From NCBI GenBank assembly GCA_028706735.1, contig JAQTVS010000066.1, positions 1 to 10,846 of the forward strand: 10,846 nucleotides of DNA. Direction: 5' to 3'. The notes beneath the pieces are model-generated. The model made no database searches. It saw only the letters and a program-made list of their open reading frames with translations, and had not been told where the DNA came from. The first letter of the stretch is position 1; each line of letters starts with the position of its first letter. This stretch comes from Thiomonas sp. (GTDB lineage Bacteria > Pseudomonadota > Gammaproteobacteria > Burkholderiales > Burkholderiaceae_C). Both the position numbers and the translations under genes were made by a program. This document shows, piece after piece, positions 1 to 6,983 of this stretch.

Positions 1-708
1 GTGGCCGCTGAGCAGCTCGCCCATCGGCACCCGCGCGGGCTTGTTCTCGGCGGCTGTGAACAACGGCGTTTCAGTCAGTTTGATGCGGGCATACAGGCCG
101 ATGAGCACCAGCACGGCGCTGACCAGGAAGGGGATGCGCCAGCCCCAGGCCATGAACTGCGCGTGGCTCAGCAGCAGGCCCAGCAGCAGGAACAGGCCGT
201 TGGCCACGAGAAAGCCGATGGAGGGCCCCAACTGCGGAAACATGCCGAACAGGCCGCGGCGATGCATGGGAGCGTTCTCCGTGGCCAGCAGCGCCGCGCC
301 GCCCCATTCACCGCCAAGGCCCAGCCCCTGGCCGATGCGCAGAATGACCAGCAACCACGGAGCAAGCTCGCCGATGCGGTCATACCCCGGCAGCAGGCCG
401 ATGAGCGTGGTGCACACCCCCATGGTCAGCAGCGTGGCCACCAGGGTGGATTTGCGTCCGAACCGATCGCCGAAATGGCCGAACAGGAAGGAGCCGACAG
501 GCCGCGCGAGAAACGCGATGCCGAAGGTGGCAAAGGCGTTGAGTGTCTGCGCCGTGGGCGAGGCGCTGGGAAAGAACACCGGCCCGATGACCAGCGCCGC
601 GGCAATGGCGTAGACGTAGAAGTCGTAGAACTCGATGGCTGTGCCGATGAAACTGGCGATGGCGATATGTGATGTCTTGTTGACCGGTGCGGCTTGCGCG
701 GCTGTCAT
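1..708 (-). CDS. MHS-family MFS transporter, N-terminal part (C-terminus outside window)
   Basis: Likely an inner-membrane proton symporter of the metabolite:H+ symporter (MHS) branch of the major facilitator superfamily, the group containing ProP, KgtP, ShiA and YhjE. Only the first 236 residues are present; the frame is still open at base 1, whereas family members have about 430-450. Seen: an early helix with GTAIEFYDFYVY (residues 22-33), the MFS loop 2-3 motif GHFGDRFGRK (77-86), the helix 4 motif with LRIGQGLGLGGEWGGA (123-138), and WGWRIPFLVSA (188-198) at the end of the first six-helix half. Together these are typical of MHS proteins. The start is supported by GAGGAG (plus-strand 714-719) 5 bases upstream of the ATG. 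The nearest gene upstream on the same strand is the small membrane protein, 168 bases away across a hairpin cluster, so the transporter may be its own unit. Substrate cannot be told from the sequence. Confidence 0.9.
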   Translation of the reverse strand, partial: MTAAQAAPVNKTSHIAIASFIGTAIEFYDFYVYAIAAALVIGPVFFPSASPTAQTLNAFATFGIAFLARPVGSFLFGHFGDRFGRKSTLVATLLTMGVCTTLIGLLPGYDRIGELAPWLLVILRIGQGLGLGGEWGGAALLATENAPMHRRGLFGMFPQLGPSIGFLVANGLFLLLGLLLSHAQFMAWGWRIPFLVSAVLVLIGLYARIKLTETPLFTAAENKPARVPMGELLSGH

Positions 709-731
709 GGAGTCTCCTCGTTTTTGTTCTC

Positions 732-817
732 GAGCGCCCTGGGCGCTCTCAAGGAAACGCAGGGCCGTCCCAAGTTTCCTTGACCCCCACGTGGGGCGGG
801 TCGGCGTGCCGTGGGGG
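732..817. repeat. Cluster of three consecutive hairpins, possible dispersed intergenic element
   Basis: Three inverted repeats follow one another in 86 bases. GAGCGCCC (732-739) faces GGGCGCTC (741-748). AAGGAAAC (751-758) faces GTTTCCTT (774-781) around a 15-base loop. CCCCCACG (784-791) faces CGTGGGGG (810-817). All arms are perfect 8-mers. An overlapping alternative pairing joins CCGTCCC (765-771) to GGGGCGG (793-799), which resembles the outer arms of the element at 6386-6453; both carry GGGCCGYCCCAAG. The block lies in the leader of the MHS transporter gene, ending 12 bases before its Shine-Dalgarno sequence. No T-run follows the hairpins on the minus strand, so an intrinsic terminator is not supported. 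It may be a REP-like dispersed element or a structured 5' leader. Confidence 0.5.
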
Positions 818-876
818 CGCTCAGAAGGAATCTACCGGAAGGCGCGAGCCCGACATGGTTCAGAATGCAAGCAGCG

Positions 877-1242
877 TTACGGAGCCATTTGCTTGCTGCG
901 GCTTGGCAAAGCCAGCCGCCAGATCGTCGCGGCGCAGGCTGCGATGACTGCCAGCGCCAGCAGCAGCCAGGCCAGATTGAGCCACCAGAGACCATCAGCA
1001 GAGAGATTGCGCGCAACAGAGCCCAAACCGCAGCAATCGGGCAGCCAGGCGCTGGCGTTTGCCCAGCCGGCGCAGGCGATGGACAGCCCTTGCGCGGCCA
1101 GCCCGGCGAGACCGAGCAGCAACAAAATCCAGGTAAAACGGGTATTCAGGCGGAACCCCAGCAGCAGCATGAGGGCGAACAAAAAGGCGGGCAGCCCCGC
1201 CCATACCGCCACGCCCTGGAACAACATTGCGCACACCGCCAT
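877..1242 (-). CDS. Small three-helix membrane protein, unknown function
   Basis: A 121-residue hydrophobic protein that I do not recognise. Three membrane segments are apparent at about residues 6-29, 36-58 and 84-107. Arginines between segments 1 and 2 (R31, R35) and the RLALPSRSK tail suggest, by the positive-inside rule, an outside N-terminus and inside C-terminus. The roughly 25-residue loop between segments 2 and 3 would then be periplasmic. It contains the adjacent pair C70-C71, and C57 sits at the end of helix 2, so a disulfide is possible. The ATG is 3 bases downstream of the folA stop, with only a weak AGG about 8 bases upstream, consistent with translation coupled to folA. The coherent hydrophobic pattern, charge distribution and operon position support a real gene. 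No catalytic or binding motif is visible, so any role in folate or thymidylate metabolism would be guesswork. Confidence 0.65.
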   Translation of the reverse strand: MAVCAMLFQGVAVWAGLPAFLFALMLLLGFRLNTRFTWILLLLGLAGLAAQGLSIACAGWANASAWLPDCCGLGSVARNLSADGLWWLNLAWLLLALAVIAACAATIWRLALPSRSKQMAP

Positions 1243-1245
1243 GGC

Positions 1246-1755
1246 TCAGCCTGTCGATGCAGTCCTGGCGGTGTAGGTGACGAAGTGATAGACCCAGCCT
1301 TCAGGCGCGCGGTGCGATTCACGGGCGGTTTCGGTGAACCGGCTGCGGTTCCAGTCGGGAAAGCGCGTGTCGCCCTCGAAGTCCTGGTCGATCTCGGTCA
1401 GTTCCAGCCGGTCAGCCAGAGGCAGCGCCTGGGCATAAAGCCGGGCGCCGCCGATGACGAAGGCCAGTGCATCGTCGCTTGCATCGTCACTGACCCGCTG
1501 CAGCGCTGCGGGGAGTGACTCGGCATGTTCCGCCCCCGCTGCCTGCCATCCGATCTGGCGGCTGATCACGATATTGCGGCGTCCCGGAAGTGGCCGCCCC
1601 AATGAATCCCAGGTGCGGCGTCCCATCAGGATGGGGTGGCCCAGGGTGAGGCGTTTGAAGTGCTGCAGATCGGCCGGGAGATGCCAGGGCATGCCGCCGT
1701 CCTTGCCGATCATGCCGTTGCGCGCCACGGCCGCGATGAGGACGAGCTTTGTCAT
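1246..1755 (-). CDS. folA: Dihydrofolate reductase
   Basis: Reduces 7,8-dihydrofolate to tetrahydrofolate with NADPH in the cytoplasm; the enzyme is the target of trimethoprim. The 169-residue length fits bacterial DHFR (E. coli 159). Seen: the N-terminal [12 protein letters not shown] strand and loop, then [11 protein letters not shown], where W24 and D29 match the conserved W22 and catalytic D27 of E. coli. FK (33-34) begins the next helix. [18 protein letters not shown] carries the NADPH-binding arginines, and [14 protein letters not shown] holds the GG cis-peptide signature. LTEID and GDTRFP follow, as in the family. Its ATG overlaps the thyA stop in an ATGA (1752-1755), so translational coupling is likely. 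The pairing is functional: ThyA is the main source of the dihydrofolate that FolA recycles. Nothing suggests inactivation. Confidence 0.97.
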   Translation of the reverse strand: MTKLVLIAAVARNGMIGKDGGMPWHLPADLQHFKRLTLGHPILMGRRTWDSLGRPLPGRRNIVISRQIGWQAAGAEHAESLPAALQRVSDDASDDALAFVIGGARLYAQALPLADRLELTEIDQDFEGDTRFPDWNRSRFTETARESHRAPEGWVYHFVTYTARTASTG

Positions 1756-2591
1756 ACGGCTACCGGCGCCTTGATCGCCGGGTGGTGCTGGTAGTTGCTC
1801 AGCACGAAGTCATCGAAGGTGTAGTCGAACAGGCTCTCGGGCTTGCGCGCGAACTCCAGCGTGGGGTAGGGGTAGGGGGCGCGGCTGAGTTGCTCCTGCA
1901 CCTGGGCGAAATGGTTGTTGTAGAGGTGGCAGTCGCCCCCGGTCCAGACGAAATCGCCGGGCAGAAGATCGGTCTGTTGCGCGATCATCAGGGTGAGCAG
2001 CGCATAGCTGGCGATGTTGAATGGCACGCCGAGAAAAATATCGGCGCTGCGCTGATAGAGCTGGCAGCTCAGGCGTCCCGGTTCTCCGGGCTCGCGCGGC
2101 GGGGCGACGTAGAACTGGAAAAACGCATGGCAGGGCGGCAGGGCCATTTCCGCGATCTGGCCGACGTTCCAGGCGCTGACGATGATGCGGCGCGAATCCG
2201 GCTGGCTGCGCAGTTGCCGCAGCACCTCGCTGATCTGGTCGATCGAGCGGTGCGGATCTTCGGCGGTCGGTGCGGGCCAGGAGCGCCATTGCACCCCGTA
2301 GATCGGCCCAAGTTCGCCGTCCTCCCGCGCCCATTCGTCCCAGATCGTTACCCCATGTTCCTGCAGCCAGCGCACGTTGGACTCGCCGCGCAGAAACCAC
2401 AGCAGTTCGTAGGCGATGCTCTTGAAATGCACCCGCTTGGTGGTGATGAGCGGAAAACCAGCCGATAGATCGAAGCGCATCTGGTGGCCGAACACGCTGC
2501 GCGTGCCTGTGCCCGTGCGGTCGGTCTTGTCTTGGCCGTGGGTGAAGACGTGACGCATCAGGTCTTCGTATGGGGTGGAAAGGGAAGGCAT
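1752..2591 (-). CDS. thyA: Thymidylate synthase (folate-dependent, ThyA type)
   Basis: Methylates dUMP to dTMP using 5,10-methylenetetrahydrofolate, which is oxidised to dihydrofolate; the only de novo route to dTMP in organisms without ThyX. The protein has 279 residues (E. coli 264). Seen: [17 protein letters not shown] with the phosphate-binding R25, W84/W87 in TIWDEWA, and RRIIVSAWN (134-142) supplying the two arginines given by the dimer partner. The catalytic nucleophile is C154 in [32 protein letters not shown] (178-200) includes R181, D184 and N192, which bind dUMP, and DCHLYNNH is near 220-227. The extra length lies mainly in the middle, around 108-112 and 163-174. The start is chosen because it gives the usual short N-terminal helix before DRTGTGT; no clear Shine-Dalgarno is visible. 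First gene of an operon with folA. Confidence 0.97.
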   Translation of the reverse strand: MPSLSTPYEDLMRHVFTHGQDKTDRTGTGTRSVFGHQMRFDLSAGFPLITTKRVHFKSIAYELLWFLRGESNVRWLQEHGVTIWDEWAREDGELGPIYGVQWRSWPAPTAEDPHRSIDQISEVLRQLRSQPDSRRIIVSAWNVGQIAEMALPPCHAFFQFYVAPPREPGEPGRLSCQLYQRSADIFLGVPFNIASYALLTLMIAQQTDLLPGDFVWTGGDCHLYNNHFAQVQEQLSRAPYPYPTLEFARKPESLFDYTFDDFVLSNYQHHPAIKAPVAV

Positions 2592-2658
2592 GAATCAGGT
2601 CGAAGTGCGCGAATTGGAGAGGGATACTATCGGGATCAAATTTTCAAGGAGATTTTGC
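2592..2658. promoter_or_regulatory. Divergent intergenic region between thyA and trpB
   Basis: This 67-base gap must hold, or overlap, the start signals for both divergent units. On the plus strand TACTAT (2625-2630) is a weak -10 candidate (4 of 6 matches) without a recognisable -35. The minus strand has TTGAAA facing thyA but no -10 at suitable spacing. The run 2636-2647 is AT-rich compared with its surroundings. I see no Trp-codon leader peptide, no attenuator-like hairpin with T-run and no riboswitch. Promoter position is inferred from gene layout rather than strong motifs. Confidence 0.3.
2646..2651 (+). promoter_or_regulatory. Shine-Dalgarno site that fixes the trpB start
   Basis: AAGGAG stands 7 bases before the ATG at 2659. 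It decides between that start and an in-frame upstream ATG at 2575, which lies inside thyA, has no such site, and would add 28 residues not matched in TrpB proteins. Confidence 0.8.
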
Positions 2659-3861
2659 ATGCAACAAGCCATCGATCTGCAACCGGACGTCAACGGCAAC
2701 TTCGGGCCTTATGGCGGCCAGTATCTTCCGCCGCATCTCAAGGCTGTCATGGACGACATCGGCCGCGCCTATCTTTCCATCCGCGATACCGCCGCCTACC
2801 GCGACGAGCTGAACGATCTTTACACCCATTACGTCGGCCGCCCCAGCCCGATCTTTCTGGCCAAACACCTGACCGCGCATTGCGGCGGCGCGCGCATCTG
2901 GTTCAAGCGCGAAGACCTCAACCATACCGGCGCGCACAAGATCAACCACTGCCTGGGCGAAGCGCTGCTGGCCAGGCACATGGGCAAGACCAAGGTGTTG
3001 GCGGAAACCGGCGCCGGGCAGCACGGCGTGGCGCTCGCCACGGCCTGCGCGCTGGTCGGCCTGCCGTGCGAAATCCACATGGGCGAGATCGACGTTGCCA
3101 AGGAGCATCCCAATGTCACCAAGATGAAGATTCTCGGCGCCAAGGTGGTGAGCGTTGATCGCGGCACCAAGACGCTCAAGGACGCGGTGGATAGCGCCTT
3201 CGACGAATATCTGCGCGACCCCGAGCACTTTTTCTATGCCATCGGCTCGGTGGTCGGCCCGCACCCCTTCCCGATGATGGTGGCCGAGTTCCAGTCCATC
3301 GTCGGACGCGAGGCGCGCGAGCAATTCCCGAAGCAGGCAGGCAAGCTGCCCGATGTAGTGGCGGCCTGCGTGGGCGGCGGGTCGAACGCGATGGGGATTT
3401 TTTCCGGTTTTCTCAACGACCTCGAGGTGCGGCTGGTGGGCGTGGAGCCCTCAGGCGTCGGCCGCGAGACCGGCAAGCATGCGGCCACGCTGAGCTACGG
3501 CAAGCCCGGCACGCTGCATGGCTTCCATTCCTATCTGCTGCAGGAGGTGAAGGAGGGCGAGCCCGACCCGGTGTATTCCATCGCCTCCGGGCTCGACTAC
3601 CCCGGCGTCGGCCCGCAACATGCCTATCTCAAGGATCTGGGCCGCGCCGAGTACTACGCCGTCGACGACGCGGCCTGCCTGGATGCGTTCATGACTCTGT
3701 CGCGCACTGAAGGTCTCATTCCGGCGCTCGAATCGGCCCATGCCGTGGCCTGGGCAATGCAGCAGGCCGCCGCGCTGGGTTCGAAGGCCGACATTCTCGT
3801 CAACCTCTCAGGCCGCGGCGACAAGGACGCGGATTTCGTCGCGGACAAGCTGGGGCTCTGA
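2659..3861 (+). CDS. trpB: Tryptophan synthase beta subunit, orphan and divergent
   Basis: PLP enzyme that normally joins indole and L-serine to give L-tryptophan, working with TrpA. The protein has 400 residues. Landmarks match E. coli TrpB at a constant offset of 7: PLP lysine K94 (K87), catalytic E116 in AETGAGQHG (E109), K174 (K167, which contacts the alpha subunit), GGGSN at 239-243 binding the PLP phosphate, D312 (D305) and S384 in NLSGRGDKD (S377). This colinearity makes it a TrpB1-type protein, not the longer TrpB2. Catalytic residues are intact. Usually conserved positions differ: HKINHCLGE where families have HKxNxxx[16 protein letters not shown] where they have YMGxxDxxRQxPNV (so E. 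coli R141, partner of D305, is K148), and [10 protein letters not shown] for GTxAGPHPYP. No trpA or trpF is adjacent. A LysE-type exporter gene follows 35 bases later. A second, specialised copy is plausible; substrate is uncertain. Confidence 0.85.
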   Translation: MQQAIDLQPDVNGNFGPYGGQYLPPHLKAVMDDIGRAYLSIRDTAAYRDELNDLYTHYVGRPSPIFLAKHLTAHCGGARIWFKREDLNHTGAHKINHCLGEALLARHMGKTKVLAETGAGQHGVALATACALVGLPCEIHMGEIDVAKEHPNVTKMKILGAKVVSVDRGTKTLKDAVDSAFDEYLRDPEHFFYAIGSVVGPHPFPMMVAEFQSIVGREAREQFPKQAGKLPDVVAACVGGGSNAMGIFSGFLNDLEVRLVGVEPSGVGRETGKHAATLSYGKPGTLHGFHSYLLQEVKEGEPDPVYSIASGLDYPGVGPQHAYLKDLGRAEYYAVDDAACLDAFMTLSRTEGLIPALESAHAVAWAMQQAAALGSKADILVNLSGRGDKDADFVADKLGL

Positions 3862-3896
3862 ACAGGCTTCAGCTTGCCGGATGAAAGGAGACCAAC

Positions 3897-4517
3897 ATGT
3901 CCTATGTACCGCAGCTCTTCACGATCGCCGGGGTGATGCTTCTGGCCTGCATTAGCCCAGGCCCGGATCTGCTTGCCGTCACGTCGCACGCGCTGCATGG
4001 CAAGCGCGCCGGCGTTGGGGTAGCGCTGGGAGTGGCCGCTTCGCACCTGGTCTGGGCGATGTTGGCGGTGTTCGGTCTGGGCGTCATCGTCTCCGAACTG
4101 GCCTGGCTTTATGCGGTCATTCGATTTGCCGGGGCGCTGTATCTGCTCTACCTCGGTGCGCGCATACTGCTCGGCCTTCGGCACGCCGCGGCGCCGGGTG
4201 CGCCCATCGTGGCTGCAGGCAAGTCTTTTTCCGCGGCATGGCGCAAGGGCTTTCTGGTGGGGATCACCAATCCTAAGGGGGCCGCGTTTTTCGGCAGTCT
4301 GTTCGTGACCATACTGCCTGCACACGCCCCGCTCTGGGTGCATGGCACGACCGTGCTCATCGTGGCGTCGGTGTCGTGTTCCTGGTTTGTCTCGGTGGCG
4401 CTGCTGCTGTCCACCGTGCGGATGCGAACGGCCTACGCGCGGGTGCGGCGTCCCATCGATGCTCTGATGGGGACCATTCTGCTCGGCCTGGGGCTGCGAT
4501 TGGCGTTTGAGCGTTGA
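3897..4517 (+). CDS. LysE/RhtB-family amino-acid exporter
   Basis: Inner-membrane exporter of the LysE superfamily (RhtB branch), whose members expel amino acids such as homoserine, threonine, leucine, lysine or arginine. The 206-residue length is typical. Seen: SPGPD at 20-24 at the end of the first helix, the hallmark of the family. GxxxALGVAASHLVW (40-53) follows, then FAGALYLLYLGARILLG (77-93), and AWRKGFLVGITNPKGAAFFGS (114-134) with the conserved NPK. Two C-terminal hydrophobic segments are at about 148-172 and 186-203; five to six membrane segments in total. Start supported by AAAGGAG (3884-3890), 6 bases upstream. The gene lies 35 bases after trpB on the same strand with no terminator between, so co-transcription is likely and an aromatic or related amino acid is a reasonable but untested substrate. 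Some RhtB members act mainly in quorum-signal or toxic-metabolite export. Confidence 0.92.
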   Translation: MSYVPQLFTIAGVMLLACISPGPDLLAVTSHALHGKRAGVGVALGVAASHLVWAMLAVFGLGVIVSELAWLYAVIRFAGALYLLYLGARILLGLRHAAAPGAPIVAAGKSFSAAWRKGFLVGITNPKGAAFFGSLFVTILPAHAPLWVHGTTVLIVASVSCSWFVSVALLLSTVRMRTAYARVRRPIDALMGTILLGLGLRLAFER

Positions 4518-4544
4518 CCAACAGATTCCCGCCCGGTCCCAGGG

Positions 4545-6350
4545 TCACTGCATGAACTGCAGCGACGCCAGGCTGGCGTAGAGGCCGTCGCGGGCCATGA
4601 GTTCGGCGTGGGTGCCGATGTCGATGATGCGGCCCTGATCCATCACCACAATGCGGTCGGCGCGCTGCACGGTGGCCAGACGGTGGGCGATGACCAGGGT
4701 GGTGCGGTCGCGCATGGCGTGTTCGAGCGCGGCCTGCACATCACGCTCGCTGGCGGCGTCGAGTGCGCTGGTGGCTTCGTCGAGCAGCAGCAGCGGGGCG
4801 TTTTTCAGAATGGCGCGGGCGATGCTGATGCGCTGGCGCTGTCCGCCAGAAAGCCGCACGCCGCGTTCGCCCAGATAGGTCGCGTCGCCCTGCGGCAGTT
4901 CGCGCAGAAAGTCCTCGGCCTGCGCCGCGCGGGCGGCGGCCTGCACCTCGGTGTCGGTGGCTTCGGGGCGGCCGTAGCGGATGTTGTCGGCCGCGCTGGC
5001 GGAGAAAATCACCGCGTCCTGCGGCACCAGGCCGATGCGCTGGCGCAGCGCCTTGAAGTCGGCCTGCTGCACGTCCACGCCGTCGATGCGGATGCTGCCT
5101 TGCTGCGCGTCGTAGAAGCGCAGCAGCAGCTGCAGCACGGAGGTCTTGCCCGCGCCGCTGGGGCCGACCAGGGCCACGGTTTCGCCGGGCTCAATCTGCA
5201 GCGAAAAGTCGTCGAGCGCCGGTTTGTCCGGCCGCGAAGGGTAGAAAAACCGCACATGGTCGAGCACGACGGCCGAGCCGCGCTGCACGGCGGGCAGCGC
5301 GACGGGATGCGCCGGATTGCGCACGGGCGATTGCTCAGCCAGCAGTTCCATCAGGCGCTCGGTGGCGCCGGCCGCGCGCAGCAAGTCGCCAAACACTTCG
5401 GCCAGCGCAGCGGCCGAGCCGGCCACCAGGCCGATGTAAAGCACCGTCTGTCCCAGAACGCCGGCGCTCATGCGGCCCTCCATCACTGACACCGTGCCCA
5501 GATACAAGCCATAGAGCAGGGCGCCGAACATGGCGACGATGATGAAAGCGGTGAGCAGCGAGCGCACCTTGTTGCGGCTGACCGCGGTGCGGAAGGCGGT
5601 CTCGGCGGAGTCTGCAAACCGTCGGCTTTCGTCATCCTCGCGGGCATAGCTCTGCACCACGGGCATGGCGGCGAGCACTTCGGAGGCCAGCGCGCTGGCG
5701 TCTGCGATGCGGTCCTGGCTGGCGCGAGACAGGCGGCGCACCCGCCGGCCGATGAACACGGCGGGCGCCACCACCACGGCGATCACCACGCCCACGCCGA
5801 GCATCAGGCCGGGATTGGTGACGATCAGCATGGTCATGCCGCCGATCAGCACCACCACGTTGCGCAGTCCCATGGAGAAACTGGTGCCCACGACGGTCTG
5901 CACCAGCGTGGTGTCGGTGGTGAGGCGCGACAGCACTTCGCCGGTTTGTGTGTGCTCGAAGAACTGCGGGCTCTGCCGCAGAACGTGGGCATAGACGGCG
6001 CTGCGCACATCGGCGGTGATGCGCTCGCCCAGCCAGCTCACCATATAGAAGCGCGCGGCGGAAAACACCCCAAGCGCCACAGCCAGTCCGAACAACCCCG
6101 CGAAATGCCAGCCTAAAGCGGCCTGGCTGGCTTGGGCATGCAGCATGCCGGCGTCGATCAGCCAGCGCAGCGCCATCGGGAACGCCAGGGTGCTGCCCGC
6201 GGCGAGCAATAAAAAGAGCAGCGCCACCGCAATGCGTCCGCGATAGGGGCGCAGGAACGGCAGCAGGCCACTCAAGCTGCGCATCGAGCGGCTGCCGGGG
6301 CGTTTGTCGGTTTGGGGGAGGGAGCGGGATGCGGCGTATTCGGCTGACAT
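4545..6350 (-). CDS. MsbA-related ABC exporter half-transporter (permease fused to ATPase)
   Basis: A 601-residue inner-membrane ABC exporter that should act as a homodimer. Residues 36-330 form the six-helix exporter domain: hydrophobic stretches near 40-66, 82-104, 161-178, 183-201, 265-287 and 300-320. Residues about 355-601 form the nucleotide-binding domain: aromatic A-loop Y370, Walker A GPSGAGKTS (396-404), Q-loop Q444, signature LSGGQ (500-504), Walker B LLLLDE (520-525), D-loop SALD (528-531) and H-loop H556. All catalytic residues are intact. The layout fits the proteobacterial MsbA-related exporter group, distinct from true MsbA, which is usually beside lpxK; no lpxK is here. Substrate is unknown: lipids or hydrophobic compounds are typical. 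It converges with the LysE-type gene, leaving 27 bases. No Shine-Dalgarno precedes this ATG; M23 is an alternative start that would keep all domains. Confidence 0.93.
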   Translation of the reverse strand: MSAEYAASRSLPQTDKRPGSRSMRSLSGLLPFLRPYRGRIAVALLFLLLAAGSTLAFPMALRWLIDAGMLHAQASQAALGWHFAGLFGLAVALGVFSAARFYMVSWLGERITADVRSAVYAHVLRQSPQFFEHTQTGEVLSRLTTDTTLVQTVVGTSFSMGLRNVVVLIGGMTMLIVTNPGLMLGVGVVIAVVVAPAVFIGRRVRRLSRASQDRIADASALASEVLAAMPVVQSYAREDDESRRFADSAETAFRTAVSRNKVRSLLTAFIIVAMFGALLYGLYLGTVSVMEGRMSAGVLGQTVLYIGLVAGSAAALAEVFGDLLRAAGATERLMELLAEQSPVRNPAHPVALPAVQRGSAVVLDHVRFFYPSRPDKPALDDFSLQIEPGETVALVGPSGAGKTSVLQLLLRFYDAQQGSIRIDGVDVQQADFKALRQRIGLVPQDAVIFSASAADNIRYGRPEATDTEVQAAARAAQAEDFLRELPQGDATYLGERGVRLSGGQRQRISIARAILKNAPLLLLDEATSALDAASERDVQAALEHAMRDRTTLVIAHRLATVQRADRIVVMDQGRIIDIGTHAELMARDGLYASLASLQFMQ

Positions 6351-6385
6351 GCAGGCATTACAGCATGTTGGCGCGGAAACTCGCC

Positions 6386-6453
6386 GGGCCGCCCCAAGGG
6401 TTTCTGGCCCCTTGAGGGGGAAATCGAGCGAAGCGAAGGTCTCGGGGCGGTCC
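6386..6453. repeat. 68-base inverted-repeat element, REP-like
   Basis: The ends GGGCCGCCCC (6386-6395) and GGGGCGGTCC (6444-6453) pair over 10 positions with one G-U wobble. Inside, AAGGG (6396-6400) pairs with CCCTT (6409-6413), and CCCC (6408-6411) with GGGG (6416-6419) is an alternative. The right half carries a tandem GCGAA (6428-6437). The left arm GGGCCGCCCCAAG matches GGGCCGTCCCAAG at 762-774, where CCGYCCC again faces GGGGCGG. This suggests two diverged copies of one intergenic element. It sits 23 bases downstream of the bactofilin stop and upstream of the ABC exporter gene on the same strand. No T-run adjoins it, so a conventional intrinsic terminator is not shown, though it could stabilise the 3' end of the bactofilin mRNA. 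Confidence 0.5.
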
Positions 6454-6476
6454 TTGTTTATGCCGCAGAGCCGAGG

Positions 6477-6974
6477 TCAAACTGCGGGTTGAATCGCGTC
6501 GTCGTCGGGCGTGCGGTTGGGCTCGGGCGCTTCGGCGGCATGATCGAGTTGCAGCACCTCGGCCTCCTTGGCCATGCCGGTGCGGCTGTAGCCGGTGAAA
6601 TGCGCCCCGGCTTCGATGTCGAGCGACTGCGCCGTCACGTCGCCCTCAACCTGACCCTGGCCGTGAATGCGCAGTTGCTCGGTGGCGTGCACTTTGGCCT
6701 TGATGCGCCCATGCACCAGCACGCTGCGGGCGTTGACCTGTTTGCCTTCGATCGCGCCGGTGGCGGAGACTTCGAGATCGCCATCGACCTGCACGGCGCC
6801 AAAGACCGTGCCGTCAACGCGCAGATTGCCCGCCGCGCGCAGGTCGCCATGCACCTCGCTGCCGGCGCCGATATAGGTGAGGGCCGAGGGGGTGACGGCA
6901 GCCGCTGGAGTGGAAGATGCGGTGGATTCTTTCGTCCAGACGTCGGTGGTCTTCGGAGTTTTCGGCTTGAACAT
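6477..6974 (-). CDS. Bactofilin (polymer-forming cytoskeletal protein)
   Basis: A 165-residue bactofilin (DUF583). These proteins form nucleotide-free filaments, often beneath the inner membrane, and position cell-wall enzymes for curvature, stalk or septal growth. Seen: a polar, disordered N-terminus (1-30), then a core at about 31-128 of short repeated turns rich in G, V and I (IGAGSEVHGDL, LRVDGTVFGAV, LEVSATGAIEGKQ, VLVHGRIKAKV, LRIHGQGQVEGDV), the right-handed beta-helix pattern of the family. An acidic, proline-rich tail ends the protein. There is no transmembrane segment; the very N-terminal MFKPK resembles the short amphipathic membrane-targeting peptides of some bactofilins (inference). 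The start codon lies 9 bases after the M23 peptidase stop, and AGGA (plus-strand 6982-6985) overlaps that TAG stop, so translation is probably coupled. The pair matches known peptidase-bactofilin modules. Confidence 0.93.
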   Translation of the reverse strand: MFKPKTPKTTDVWTKESTASSTPAAAVTPSALTYIGAGSEVHGDLRAAGNLRVDGTVFGAVQVDGDLEVSATGAIEGKQVNARSVLVHGRIKAKVHATEQLRIHGQGQVEGDVTAQSLDIEAGAHFTGYSRTGMAKEAEVLQLDHAAEAPEPNRTPDDDAIQPAV

Positions 6975-6983
6975 GAGGCAGTC

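Noticed and set aside
1..672. A plus-strand open frame at the window start
   Set aside because: The minus strand translates continuously into an MHS transporter with its hallmark motifs. The plus frame is a shadow rich in Q, A, G and R.
732..748. Intrinsic terminator for the thyA operon
   Set aside because: The hairpin is strong, but on the minus strand it is followed by GAGAACAAAAACG rather than a T-run. The T-run lies on the wrong side.
2575..2658. Upstream in-frame ATG for trpB at 2575
   Set aside because: It lies within thyA, lacks a Shine-Dalgarno site, and adds residues absent from TrpB. The ATG at 2659 has AAGGAG at ideal spacing.
2592..2658. trp-type attenuator or leader peptide before trpB
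   Set aside because: The gap is too short; it has no Trp-codon run, no hairpin series and no T-run.
4518..4544. Bidirectional terminator between the convergent exporter and ABC genes
   Set aside because: The 27-base gap has only a 4-base GACC/GGTC pairing and no T-run in either direction.
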